This document shows positions 44,300 through 56,410 of a stretch of DNA of 64,000 bases, one piece after another. The notes under the pieces were generated by a model, which made no database searches, was not told the DNA's origin, and saw only the letters and a list, made by a program, of their open reading frames with translations. The translations under genes and the position numbers were made by a program. The DNA is from Plazaster borealis (taxonomy: Eukaryota; Echinodermata; Asteroidea; Forcipulatida; Labidiasteridae). Position 1 is the first letter of the stretch. Every line of letters starts with the position of its first letter. The stretch is from the NCBI GenBank assembly GCA_021014325.1, contig CM037464.1, positions 2,325,127-2,389,126 on the forward strand, written 5' to 3'.

Positions 44300-45654
44300 T
44301 TGTCTCCTGAAAGGGTTTGAAACAAAACCCAAATCGATTCATCGAAGGTCGGCTGGAAAACAAACCTGTTTCAAGACAATGTAAAAAATATCGGTTACTT
44401 GAACATTTTTAAAAACCCAGTGTTCAGTTTTATTTAATGGTCCTGAAGGCTTATGTCACCGTTAAAAAACCTGTCATTTTAGACTTTTATGAATAGAATA
44501 CTTTAGGGTGAATAAAATAGTATGATTAGGTTGAAGAGAGCCCTCGCTTCATGTATTTTAATGCCAACTTTAGAAGGTTTCAAAATGATGTTTTTACTGC
44601 TGTATGGCAAATTGCATTTAGCTGTGGCCATCAAGTATGTAGTGCATGCAGGCCTGATGCTTCGTGTTGTGTAAAGGCAGGGCACCAAGGCGGTTTCTCC
44701 TGCATAAAGGGCACCTCTACTTGTTTGAGTAAATTATAAATTGTTATTGAACATTTCAAGGGGCACCAAGGCCAGGGGCAACGGAGGCAATTGCCTCCAT
44801 TGCCCCTGTGAGGTATCAGGCCTGTGTATATCTGAGCTTACAAGAGCAACATTGTGGGACTATGTACATGTATAGGTAGGAACTGTACTTGTGGGGGTTT
44901 TGGAGATTGTGGGGTTCACCCCACAATGTTAAAAACAGAAAAGATTTTTTTAAAAAGGGATCATAGTCACAACCTGTGGAAACCCCACTATGTCGCTCTC
45001 GTAAAGATGTCTGGACATAGATGATGTTCCCGTCAAGGGAGCTCTGCAAACTTCCAATCTCTCCTGTACAAACATTGGTGTAGAGTGTTTGGTTTAACTT
45101 ATACCTCTATCACGAAGTAATAAAACATGACCTATGGTACCGGTATCCCAAATGAAGTTGAGGAGAGCCCTTGTACACACGCAGTAAAGATAAGATAGTG
45201 TGTAACGATGTTTGATTGAAGATGCTATCGGCTTCACTTGCCCAAAACCAACACATGTACCACCAATGTACGATGTTGACATTCATATTTTGTGTGTGTG
45301 TATATATATATATTCTTTTTTATCGGTCTTATAAAATTAATCATTGGTGAATAGTAAACTCAACTGCTCGTCATTGTCCCTAATGGCATAGATAAACTAC
45401 ATGGTCTAACAGTATCTATGTGCAGAAGGTGGAAAGGGTGTGGTAAACGCCTTCGCTCGGCCCCACTAGTCTCATCCACGAGGCGCTAGGATCGAGCGAA
45501 GCAAACGCCTTGCTTTGTGGTGGATTCAGACTTACATATTCAGTTCCAGTGGTCTTCATGCATAATGCATGACTGTTACCACGCCCATTTTTGGATTTCC
45601 AGTTCGCCAGATAAGTTCAAAGTGATGCTATTTTCAATGTTGCTGCGGCTGGGT
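44300..45654. other. Non-coding stretch
   Basis: No exon supported on either strand. A (GT)n/(AT)n microsatellite is at 45290-45312. Phrases resembling GGGGCACCAAGGCCA recur at 44690, 44760 and 46237, suggesting an old dispersed repeat. Confidence 0.4.
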
Positions 45655-46046
45655 TTAAAGGGATTGTATACGTTTGGTAATTGGAAACCACTGTTTGTTT
45701 CAATCCTATAACAGTTGTAGATATACCATTAAACTAACCTGTGAACATTTCATTGCAAAAGGTGGAAGCGTTTTTGAGATATTGCCGAAAATCTGGAGCG
45801 GTTACGTCCACGCAGGAAGAATAATCTGCAATTGGAATACACAATCTGAGAAACGTTACTGTCAGTAATGCTTCTCGTATTCAATTTTTGGGGGATAAAA
45901 AGTGATATCTTTTTCCATAACCGCAGTACTTCAAAGTGCACAGTTTCTCAAAATACATTATACTATCCAAAGCTGCTGTACATCTTACCAGTAAGTTTTT
46001 ATTGCCATTAATTTTCAGAGTCGTTACCAAACGTATACAGACTTAA
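45655..46046. mobile_element. TTAA-flanked MITE, long subfamily
   Basis: TTAAAGGGATTGTATACGTT to CGTATACAGACTTAA; shares the blocks of 7467-7856. Confidence 0.75.
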
Positions 46047-46317
46047 GTGTCATACAAAAGATCGAATCGGTCCATAAACTCTTATCCGAATTTCGAATCA
46101 TCTCGTACCTTCTGAAACGATGTCATGTCTCAAGTTGTGTTTTATTTGTCCAGTTGTGAACGCTCTCTGTGAATAAGTTTTATTTTGCAACGGGCACTTC
46201 CATTGGAAATTCTTAAATTTTATTGGAAGCTTATGAAGGGGCACCAAGACCAATCGGGCAACTTTTGGCTTCCGTAAATACAAGCCTGATGTGGATTTAC
46301 AAAATGTAATAACTATT

Positions 46318-46465
46318 TATAAGTTGGGAAGACATCTGCTCCAGAATGGCAAAGGTCGTGGGTTCGAATTCCACCTGAGCAGCTTGTGGATTTTTTTTTC
46401 ACAGGACAGGGGAAAGTACCGAGTATGCAGTGCTTTGCACACATCGGTGTAAGGGTTAAACCAAA
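46318..46465 (+). repeat. tRNA-derived SINE, 3' part
   Basis: GTCGTGGGTTCGAATTCCAC (box B) followed by the ACACATCGGTGTAAGGGTTA tail shared with 34985 and 35745. Box A is degenerate. Confidence 0.65.
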
Positions 46466-46469
46466 TAAA

Positions 46470-47330
46470 ATTCTTTATCCCCGATGCAAATTTAGCATCT
46501 ATTATATTTATAAGTGATTATTTACTTGTTTTATTTTTTGTTTTGTTTTTTGTTTGTTTTTATGTACGAGGAATACATGATTGTCCCCTATGTCCTATTA
46601 TAAATGTAGATTAAATGTGTACATGCTCATTACGGTGCTTATAGTAACGTCGCACCAACATCTACCCGTAACTCAACAATAATTATTTCGTTATCCGCAT
46701 TTATTTTTTTGTTTCGTACAGCGTTTCTTTTATCTCTAAATTTGTATTGTTAAGTTACGCTTCATCTATTCTGAGAATTTTGTTTTGTGATACCTGCGTT
46801 TATTTAATAACATATAATATATGATAGTTTGCATTTTAATTGATGGTTGTAATCCTTTATTGTGTGGCCACCATCTTGGACATGTTCCCTGACTGCAACA
46901 GCAGTCATACATACACATTCCTTTTGGTGTTACATGGGATCTGACTAAACGTGCCTCGCAACCTCGGTTTGGTTACATTGATTTGAACGCGAAAAGGTAT
47001 TATACACCATTATGAAGGTCTACATGTGTATCATTGTACCATTATTATATGAATGATTATTAGCCAGAATGATGAACAGAGAATCGAGTAGAACTGATTA
47101 TGTCAACAAGTCTGTTATCGCAATGGTATAAACTCGTGGATAAAGCTATACGTGGAAAACAACTAATATGAACTAGTTGCATCATGTCTCACTGTGTACT
47201 GTTTAATTGCTGTGTGTTGTATTGTATTTATTTGAGCCTCTAACCATACCAAGTCACACACATTTAAATGGATACCTTGCTAAGAACTAACTTGTAATGT
47301 GGAACGCAGCATCATCAGGGACTCGCCCTC
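46470..47330. other. AT-rich non-coding stretch
   Basis: No exon, tRNA-like head or inverted repeat recognised. Confidence 0.4.
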
Positions 47331-47394
47331 CTTTTGTCTCCTTCAGCAGTACAACGATCGTGTAGCGTCCCTCGCCCTATTTTAAACAACCAGT

Positions 47395-47862
47395 ACCCAT
47401 CCACTCTCCACCGATCGTGTAGCCTTTACCCCAACACCCAGCCCCCATCCACTCTCCACCGATTGTGTATATTCACCATAACACCCAGCCCCCCACTCTC
47501 CACCGATCGTGTGGCCTTCATCATAACACCCAGCCCCCATCCACTCTCCACCGATCGTGTAGCCTTCACCATAACACCCAGCCCCCATCCACTCTCCACC
47601 GATCGTGTAGCCTTCACCATAACACACAGCCCCCATCCACTCTCCACCGATTGTGTAGCCTTCACCATAACACCCAGCCCCCATCCACTCTCCACCGATC
47701 GTGTGGCCTTCATCATAACACCCAGCCCCCATCCACTCTCCACCGATTGTGTAGCCTTCATCATAACACCCAGCCCCCATCCACTCTCCACCGATCGTGT
47801 AGCCTTCACCATAACACCCAGCCCCCATCCACTCTCCACCGATCGTGTAGATTCCTTCACCC
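47395..47862. repeat. 48-bp minisatellite, about ten units
   Basis: CCACTCTCCACCGATCGTGT recurs at 47401, 47449, 47493, 47541, 47589, 47637, 47685, 47733, 47781 and 47829. The spacing is 48 except one unit of 44. Because 48 is a multiple of three, long open frames exist on both strands (16-residue units such as GEWMGAGCYGEGYTIG on the minus strand). No splice site or start context supports coding. Confidence 0.9.
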
Positions 47863-48449
47863 TTAACACACCCCCGCCACCTTGCTTGTCGATCCAGCTG
47901 GCCCCAAATTGATGTTGCTGGGAGTATTTTCAAAGAAGACTTGCGTAAGCCCCATTCCACATCATCCAACCCCTAGAGTTAGTTCAAGAATTCCCAAGTG
48001 AACCAATAATTACTTGTAAACAATTAAGTAAACAAAATACAAGAAAAAAAGAAGTTATTTAATCCTTAGGTCGGCTAGAGTTTAACTTGTCAATTGTTAA
48101 GATTATAGACTATAATGTAACATCTCGGATAATGGTTAGAATTTCACGGCCATACTGACTTGTATATAAATATATTCGCCTGTAAAATTAAAGTAATCAT
48201 GAAATAAAATACATGGTCGAGTTTTGTATGAGTTTACTGATCTACACCCCCCCCCCCCCACCTCCATTATGATCTGATCTTGATCGAGGACACGATGAAC
48301 TCAACAGCATTTCGCTAAAGTCCCAGCGCCTGAACCAAAGGATGAGACCGTTCTGATTGATGTGTCCTGGACAACCACTTTGCACTGTCGTGAAGACAAA
48401 AGCAGATTAGACTTGTCCCAAGTCGGCCATTCTGTCTAAGTTACTGTAA

Positions 48450-48850
48450 TGGGCTAATAGTCTTATAGGTCACATTAAAATTAAACGACTCCAGAGCCTC
48501 CAGAACTGGGCAGCCCCGCCTAATTCACAGAGCACATCGAAGACAGGATTCCACCCCTTTGCTGCAATCACTACATTGGTTACCCATCTCCAAATGAGTT
48601 CGTTACAAGATATTACTCCTTGTATACAAATTATTTCACAACCAGTCATCAGATTGTAATACTTGCCTGCGTTCTGCATCACATTTCTTCCAGACCAAAC
48701 CAGATCCGGTCTAGTTCAAACCCTTTTCGTCTGACTTTCCCAAGCACCCCACAACAAGGCTGTGGGTGACAGAACCTTCACATCAGTCACTGCAGCAGAG
48801 TAGAACTCACTCACCGACCAATGCAGGAAGCTAATCATAACATATCTCTT
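48450..48850 (+). mobile_element. LINE fragment, end of reverse-transcriptase ORF
   Basis: The plus frame reads KRLQSLQNWAA, then HPFAAITTLVTHLQ, and after frame breaks GDRTFTSVTAAE and NSLTD. This is the LQxxQNxAAR...LHWLP...GDRAF...WNSLP pattern of non-LTR ORF2 C-termini, with several stops. Confidence 0.65.
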
Positions 48851-48854
48851 TCAA

Positions 48855-49570
48855 CATTAATCAATTTATTGCAGTATACGTGACTATCAATATTAATTTT
48901 CATTGGTTGTTGTTTACTGTAAGCGCTGTGATTTGGTTTACTAAGTAGGGCGTCTTTAAATGCCGATTATTATTATTATTAATATTATTATTCATTGCCG
49001 GGAGATCCCTGCACCCCGTTCAAAAATAAGGCACTGAAGTTGTGAAATCAATATTAACTTGTATGAATGATTTTTGTTGTCTTCTTCTTGTGTTGCTTTA
49101 ATGTTGTTTTATCTCAAGTTGAAAGAACCCATTGAGGGCGGGTTGGTGTGATTGATATTTACTGGAGACTACCTGTAGCTCCCCACCACCACCCCAAAAA
49201 GGTACCTGGAAGAAAGGGTCACGTGACGACAGCTTCAATTTTCATTGTTTTTTTGTTTTATTTCCATTCACGACAAACGTGTAATATAAATAAAAAATAA
49301 GCAATCATGTTAAACTGGTTTAAAATTAAACGTTCCACGCACTGTCCAATGTTAATGAGTTAAGTCAATTAAAATAAAACGAGAAGTAACATATTGCAGC
49401 GGCGATACCATGCATCAACATAAATTCAACAAGGAAAAGGTTAACAGGAAATACTGGCCTTTTGTCTTTTCCTTTGTTTTTTTAAGCAAAAGTTAGGAGA
49501 AAGTATTTAAAATTTTTGTGAAACGAATTTCGTTTTTAGAGCAATTGAAAATGAAGAAACATAATTACAT
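48855..49570. other. Non-coding stretch
   Basis: Low-complexity and AT-rich; no exon or known repeat recognised beyond a short ATT run near 48968. Confidence 0.4.
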
Positions 49571-49572
49571 GT

Positions 49573-49910
49573 AAGGCCAAATAAAACAAAAACATGTTTA
49601 GCGTCCCCGCCCGCTTCCTTTTTAGAGGCCGCCTCTTTTTTCTTTTTCTTTGAAAGAAAAAAATGATAAGTTTTTATTATCCCTGACGATTTTTTTTTTT
49701 GATTTTTTAATAAATAAGATCGTATTTTCGACTTTAGCACAGCGAAAAAAGCACAACAAAAAAAGCTGGCCACCATCTTGAAAAATAGCCCGGCCGGTTG
49801 TCTCGAAAAACTTGTCGGGCGGCCATTTTGAAAAAAAAAAAAAAAAAAACCTCCTTCCTTTTTTCAAAAAGGCAGGACGCTAAACATGTTTTTTTATTTT
49901 ATTTGGCCTA
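49573..49910. mobile_element. MITE with ~36-bp terminal repeats (AGGCCAAATAAAACAAAAAC)
   Basis: The left end AAAACATGTTTAGCGTCC is the exact complement of GGACGCTAAACATGTTTT near the right end, and AGGCCAAATAAAA/TTTTATTTGGCCT extends it. The interior contains GGCGGCCATTTTGAA-like and poly(A/T) runs. A related fragment is at 16035-16140. Confidence 0.8.
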
Positions 49911-50175
49911 ATTGGGATACATGCGCCTTATAATGCCTGTAGTTTATGTAAACAGTGTTGCGGAAATTATTATCTGACAATATTTCCCCTTTGGTCGTTC
50001 TCGCTGTACATTTCTTCTCCTCTACATCAACTTGTACTTCATCGAATAAGCACAATAAAGCCTTGAAAGTTTTATAAAAATATTTTTGCGTCGTTTACCA
50101 AACGAGGTTTTTTTTCTTCATATTATAGACAAAATACAAAAACGTATCTGCTTGTAAACTACATACAGAGCATGA

Positions 50176-50360
50176 GAAGTGACATGCCGAAAATATTTCT
50201 GTTCCATTTTCTCGCCGAAATTGTTTTCAAATTTTCGTTTTCTCACGAAAATAATTTCCTTAATTTTGTATTCTCGTTGAAATCTTTTTTCCATAACTAT
50301 TTTGTTTTCGCAAGAAGAAAAAAAAAAGACAACAACGAAATATTGTCGGCATGTCACTTC
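50176..50360. mobile_element. MITE with 24-bp terminal repeats (GAAGTGACATGCCGA)
   Basis: The first 24 bases (GAAGTGACATGCCGAAAATA...) match the complement of the last 24 with one difference. The interior is AT-rich with TTTTCGTTTTCTC-like blocks. Only copy in the window. Confidence 0.8.
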
Positions 50361-50364
50361 CCGG

Positions 50365-51125
50365 GCACCGTAGAAAATGGTCACCAGTACCAATAATAAC
50401 TTTTATAGAGATCAACTCTTTCCACTTTTAAAAACAAACATTATAAACATGGACGGAGTAGTTTAAGGCACATCCAATGCCCCCCTTCAACAAATCTCTT
50501 CTTATATCGACAAGAGTCGCCGTACTTCCTTTGACTGACTGATTTCGCACGGGTACAATAATTACATCCTTTACTCATCGTGCCGTATAACATGCTGGTA
50601 CTTTGTTGTGCTTCTGCCAGGACCTACATGGTTGATTAAAACCAGCAGGACAATCATTTAAGTCAACTTCGTTCGTGAACTTTACTTGTACATGTAGTTA
50701 TAAAAATCACAAAGTCGAGCTGAGCCTTTCAACTAAAGACTGACTATTGAGGAGATCGTTTCATTCTTTAAACATAGCGGTTATTTAGAATTTCCACTTC
50801 ATTTACCTCACACAACACGTCATCTTTCAGTGCATCATCATTTTTATGAAAATACTCAAGACTGACCATTAATCACTTTTTCTTTTTCTTCTTTTTGGCA
50901 CTCGTTAGTTCAAAACCATGTATCAACCCATCGTTGGCTGGTTTGTCAACAGCTGTTTTGTCCACGGCTTGTCCACTTGTCCATATCTTATTTCAGATGT
51001 ATACAAGCCCTAGAACGTCATCTCAGACGTACATCACGTTGCATCCAAAGATATTTCTTTTCTTTAGCGAGTCAAAAAAAAGAAACAACTTTGCTTCAGA
51101 ACTCAATGGGAGAGAGTTGGTTTTG
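50365..51125. other. Downstream flank of the STMND1 gene
   Basis: Probably includes the 3' UTR of the minus-strand stathmin-domain gene. No other exon seen. Confidence 0.4.
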
Positions 51126-51126
51126 T

Positions 51127-52945
51127 TCAAACAACCGACGTTTCATTACTGGTTGCATTATCCTGCGACTGTTGCATGTCAGTTTCCTGTGATGGACCTC
51201 CTTCGGCTAGTCTGGCAAGTCTTGCCAGACGAACCCTCTCCGCGTGCTGTTTCTTCTTCTCTAACTTCTCCTTCATGGCCTTAAGACGTGCCTCCTTGTT
51301 CTCGGCTACTCGGTCCATGTCGCTGGCGCTCTTGACGGCGACTTCTTTCTTCTGAGCTGCCTCCGATGCATCTAAAGACTGTTGGACTTGTTTTTCCTTG
51401 GCGGATGTCTTAAGTTTCTCGATCATTTCGGCTTCCTTGCGCTGTTGATGGAATCAAAGAAAACACAATAAGGGTTTTGAATACATCAAGTTTTAAGTTT
51501 GCCAAAAACTGGAGAAGATTGAAACTGCTCCAATAGCTTGATTATAATTGTGAAGGGGCTAAAGAATTTTGCAGTAAAAACAAAACTAAAAAAAACTTAC
51601 CCTTCTTCTCTCCTCAGCTGATTTCAATTTTGCCTCCAGTTCCTCCCTAGTAAGATTCCTTTTCTTCGACTTTCTCTTCTTGAGTTTTGCTAGGCGAGGT
51701 GGAAGCTTCTGAAGTATACCAAACTCCGGAGCGATCATGACATCGAATGTCATACCGCTCTGGGCAGCTACCGGCCTGGACAGCAAACCCTGGCTCTTCA
51801 ACTCCCCGATGATGTCCTTACCGGTACGGTTCTCCCGGTCCTTCCCGCTCCGCTTGCGTGATGAGATCTGTGTGCCACTTATTGACAAATCTGCAGAAGG
51901 GAAGGAAGCAAAACCCCAACAAACTTGTTTAGAATCATGTTATTAATTGTTTAGTAATAAATACAGGACTCTATACAATAACCCACCCGACCTCGAGCTT
52001 CATGAATATTAATGTTTTCTCCACCCCCTACCAGGACAAATTCATCCGACCGTAACAAGCAATAGAGGATGTTTGTTGTCAAAGCAAGCCCATTGTATCC
52101 ACGTGGCGTTCTCTATACACCAGAGACCAGGCTGCTAGTTTACTGTGGTTAATTATCTTTGGCATCCATAAATTATGTGCTACAACCGGTTACAACCATG
52201 TAGGTAGAATTCTACCTCCATGTTACAACTAGACAAGAGCGATGTATGTTATGTATAATATTAATAAGGGGAAAATGGTAATGCAAATCATTAAAAAAAA
52301 TTGAAATTATGCAGTGCCAATTTAAGATTATTAAGTCTTTGACATTCTAAAAAATTCGTAGTTTAACGCATGGTTTAAAGGAAGATAGATCAGAGATGTG
52401 AAGGATTATATTGACATGAAATGGTTTACTTTAGCTTTCTTCGTAGCTGATTTCCACCTTATTGTTTACATGAAGAAATGTCATCAATAAAATTATCAAT
52501 TCTTTTAGTACATCCAGTTGGGAATAATCCTTCCTCTGTGTTGTTTTATAAAGTGACTTTTTCGTAAAGATTCCTTACCTGGTGTTCGTGGTCGTTCCCC
52601 AGCGAGAACCCCTTCTTGTTCTGTCTGGTTCGACTCTTCCGAAATGATGTGACCGTAGTCCTCCTCGAGACCGCTATCACATGTGTGTGCTGATGCCTTG
52701 CTGGTCGCAGACGAAACCCCTCGTGGGATGACCCCGCTTCGCAGAGAGTCTCTTGACAGGGTCCGTTCTGGCTTCAGTTCCGTGACTTCATTCTTGTTTC
52801 CAGATTTCACCCGGATGATCTTCGAGCTTGGCCTGCTTGTTTTGCTCTTGGTCGAGCCAGCAGACGTAGGTTTGTTCTCGGCGGTCCAGGCTTGTGATGC
52901 ACCGACTGAAGGCACGACGGCGTTCTTGGATCCACTGCAACCCAT
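51127..52945 (-). CDS. STMND1: Stathmin domain-containing protein 1
   Basis: Three exons, 52945-52579, 51890-51601 and 51441-51127, join in phase to 323 residues. The N-terminus MGCSGSKN fits N-myristoylation at Gly2 with a palmitoylatable Cys3, so membrane anchoring is likely. Residues about 5-125 are low-complexity and Ser/Thr/Lys-rich. From about 140: GKDIIGELKSQGLLSRP, then the stathmin-like part GMTFDVMIAP, PPRLAKLKKRKSKKRN, LTREELEAKLKSAEERRRRKEAEM and a long charged coiled coil to the end. The DIxxEL...GxTFDV...PPRLxKLK...AAEERR order is that of STMND1, not classic stathmin. Stathmin helices bind tubulin dimers; for STMND1 this is assumed from the domain. Vertebrate forms are somewhat shorter. 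The start is the ATG that creates the MGC motif. Confidence 0.9.
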
Positions 52946-52949
52946 TATT

Positions 52950-53625
52950 GTTAACTGTTTAACACTGGTCGCTGGGAAAATAAATTCCTGAAAAATTATC
53001 GTTTTATGTCACTGCAGATGTTGATATCTTTATGAATGATATCTTTATGAAGTACAAGGTTCAATAGGTGCGCACTGGTATACAATATATTCTCTGTGTC
53101 CACTGCGTAGATAGTCGAATCGTTTGAGAATTATACCCACTGTACAAATCTTTCAAGACGCAATTCATAACCAGCTTTACTTTGTGGTGTTTCAAAGTCT
53201 CAAACTGATCAAAATTAGAAGGAAATATGCCTTATAAATACGATGGAACAAGGCGGCCTTCGATCGAACAACCTTGCATTATATTCGGATCTCACTTAAA
53301 TGAGTGTGTGCACGTACGACAGGTGTGCATGTAGTTTTATGAACAGGTCTCCATTTACACTGTTGCTAGGTCAATAGTGACGCGTCAGCGGGGTTGTGAC
53401 CGTCGTCATGGCACGTTGCCAATACGTGATGCGCCCTCAACGTTACTGGAATTTACCTTTGCCATCGCCAGCTTTCAGCTCGATGACATAGAGGATTTGT
53501 GTACTGTACATGCATAGAGAAAGGACAACAGCCTCTGTTGGCCTTTCTCTATGGTACATGTACACGTACAACTGTTTATCATTGATACTACACTGTTTGA
53601 TGATGGGATCAAGGAATTGGTACGA
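52950..53625. other. Upstream region of STMND1
   Basis: Should hold promoter and 5' UTR. A short hairpin TAGAGAAAGGACAACAG...CCTTTCTCTA is at 53514-53552. Nothing else recognised. Confidence 0.4.
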
Positions 53626-53631
53626 TGGCTT

Positions 53632-53843
53632 TTAAGGGACATCGGACATATGTTTACGTAAATATTTACGTAAATATTCACGATTTATGCCCCAAATCGC
53701 AAGTATTCAAATAAATATTTACGTGAATATATTCTCAATTTTGGCAGTGTCCCGCGAATATTTACGTAAATATTTGCGATTTCGCGGGAACAAACTGTTT
53801 TTACGTAAAAATATATGTTAAATAATGCTGAATGTCCCCTTAA
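53632..53843. mobile_element. TTAA-flanked palindromic element (GGGACAT ends)
   Basis: TTAAGGGACATCGG at the left and AATGTCCCCTTAA at the right, with TTAA on both sides. The interior repeats the self-complementary block TACGTAAATATTTACGTAAA four or more times. A different family from the AGGCACTG elements but the same target. Confidence 0.7.
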
Positions 53844-54182
53844 AGCCACCACAAGTTGGTTATTTGCCTATTAATATTACAGATAACATAACATGTACGA
53901 ATTTCTTTACATTTTTACGAGATACGATGACTTGTCATTATAAGCAGAGTGGGGACAACAGAACAGATGAACCCAACAGGAATAATTCTGTCCTCCCATT
54001 GGATGTCTTTTGGAAGAAATTATAGTAAGAACCATACAAAAGAGATAGCATATTTTGTCATTCAATAATGGGGATTTATCTCTACAAATAAGAACAAAAC
54101 ATACGAGACAAACATTCCACGAAAACATTTGTTATAAATATATACCAAATGTTTTACTGAAAATTTATATCAAGGAGTTTTT

Positions 54183-54560
54183 AATAAAGGCACGTTTGGA
54201 AATTGTCAAAGACCAGTGTTCTCACTTGGTGTGTGTATCCCAACATATGCATAAAATAACAAGCCTGTGAAAAATTGGGCTCAATTATTGGTCACTCGAA
54301 GTTGCAAGAAAATGATGAAAGAAAAAACACCCTTGTTGTACAAATTTGTGTGCTTTCAGATAGGAATAAAAACTTATTGCAAGAAGTTTTTTATTATTTT
54401 AGTGAGAAATTACATCTTCCTCAAAAACTACGTTTACTTCAGAGGGAGTCGTTTCCTACAATGTTTTATACTATCAACAGCTCTCCGTTGCTTGTTACCA
54501 AGTAAGTTTTTATGCTAATATTTGTTTTGAGTCATTACCAAACGTGTACGATACCTTTAA
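54183..54560. mobile_element. TTAA MITE (AGGCACTG family)
   Basis: The left end is worn (TTAATAAAGGCACGTTTGG). The right end GTGTACGATACCTTTAA is intact. Interior as in 43921-44295. Confidence 0.75.
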
Positions 54561-54561
54561 G

Positions 54562-55120
54562 ATGATAATAGAGCAATTTACATGAGCTCTCAACCTTTCA
54601 AGAAGGCAACAAGCGGTGAAGGGCAGAACCATCATCCAATATCGATTGCTCAGAAACAATTAAGCATGATGTGCGTTCTCTCATGAAGGCCTCGCAGAAT
54701 GCGTTTTGTGAGGACAATGCACGTATTGGTTGCTGTGTGTTACGTATAGCGATATTGTCTCCCTTTTTTCTATTATTAAACCATTTTACCTAATGATTTT
54801 TGATACTTAATATTTTACACCTAATTCGACCCTGAGAAGTCTGGATTTGACAATACTGGTCAAGGAGAAAATTGACGATGAATTTTGTTTTATCCCACCA
54901 CTATCAAGAGGTTCGATCCACTTGTAAAAATATGCATAACATAACTTTATTTTTCATACATCATTTCAAGGAAACAGAACAGCAATTCTTTGTCTATACA
55001 CTGGCACTTCAACATGCAACAGTTGTTTCCCCTTTAAAATGCATTGGGACTAGGCCTAGATCATTCTAAAGATTATTTTAAAGACTCGTTCAATCTCCAC
55101 ATGGATTTGATTTATTTTAT
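54562..55120. other. Non-coding stretch
   Basis: No exon or recognised repeat. Confidence 0.4.
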
Positions 55121-55127
55121 ATAATGT

Positions 55128-55207
55128 TTAGTGTTTTTGTTTTTGTTTTTGTTTTTGTTTGTTTTGTTTGTTTTAGGGGGTTTTCTGGGGGGTTTTCTTG
55201 GGGGTCG

Positions 55208-55306
<99 letters not shown>

Positions 55307-55345
55307 GTTTTGGGTTTGTTTGTTTGTTTGTTTGTTTGTTTGTTA
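55128..55345. repeat. (GTT)n and (GTTT)n microsatellites
   Basis: About 32 GTT units at 55206-55303, with GTTTT and GTTT runs on both sides. The resulting poly-Leu, poly-Cys and poly-Val frames are artefacts. Confidence 0.95.
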
Positions 55346-55793
55346 GGGGGTTCGAGTTATTTACCTCCGTTTATTCAAAATTCATTCAAAAGGCGTCATG
55401 GGTGCAATATCGGTACACTGTGCGTAAAAATGAAAATTATTTAGACTGGAAAGAGAGCCCAAATAAATGATAAAGAAATACAATAAATAAATAAATAAGT
55501 GAGGCACTAACTATTATCACTGACTGTTATTATTATTGTGGAAAGTGTGACGTCTTCGGTGCGTCGATTGTTTTGATCAATGTCACGGAATCGACTCTGG
55601 TTCAAATTATAATTATACATGAGTTTATATTTAAGACATTGTCAGCAAAGTGAACCTTTGACGAGTAGTGAGTGTTCCTCCAACGGCACTGGCCTTTGAA
55701 GACCTTGAAACTTAATATCGATACAATATCGATTATGCAAAATGTTTATACGTGACCTGTTGACCGTCTGTATATAGTTACTTATACCTAGTT

Positions 55794-56105
55794 TTAAAGG
55801 CACTGTACACGTTTGGTAATTACTCAAAATATATATTAGCAAAACAAACTTAATTGGTAACGAGCAACGGAAAGCTGTTGATAGTATAAAACATTGTGAG
55901 AAACTGGCCTAAAGCCTTTTTCAGGCATCTGAAATCACACAAATTTGTACAACAAGGGTGTATTTTCTTTCATCATTTTCTTGCAACTTCGATGACCAAT
56001 TGAGCCCAAATTTTAACAGGCTTGTTATTTTACGCATATTGTTGGGATACACCAAGTGAGAATACTGTTCTTTGACAATTTACCAAACGTGTACAGTGCC
56101 TTTAA
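55794..56105. mobile_element. TTAA MITE (AGGCACTG family)
   Basis: TTAAAGGCACTGTACACGTT to GTGTACAGTGCCTTTAA with TTAA on both sides. The middle is shortened. Confidence 0.8.
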
Positions 56106-56410
56106 GCAAACGTACACAAAACTGTAACTCACGTTTGGTTTTTATGCGGAAAAGGGTAATTAGTTGGGCCAAAACTACGAACAAAAACATGGAAAGATGT
56201 ATCGTCCCATCGAGAATGTCTTATGTTGTGGTTCCCTTTAGTGTAGTTATTTGAAGTGTATTAGTTTTTGAGAAAAATGTGTATAAGTTTGATCCAATAC
56301 CCGATGTTTGAAAACAGTGAAAACACACAGGGTTTACCCCGCTTCCCACTGTTTTCTTGTGACTCCTGTTTGAGCTTAAACTATCACAGGTTTGTAATTT
56401 CATGTATGTT

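Noticed and set aside
47334..47969. Two overlapping proteins of about 190 residues, one per strand
   Set aside because: Follows from a 48-bp minisatellite with a period divisible by three; no exon signals.
55128..55470. Long frames of poly-Leu, poly-Cys and poly-Val
   Set aside because: Produced entirely by a (GTT)n microsatellite; no splice sites or conserved flanks.
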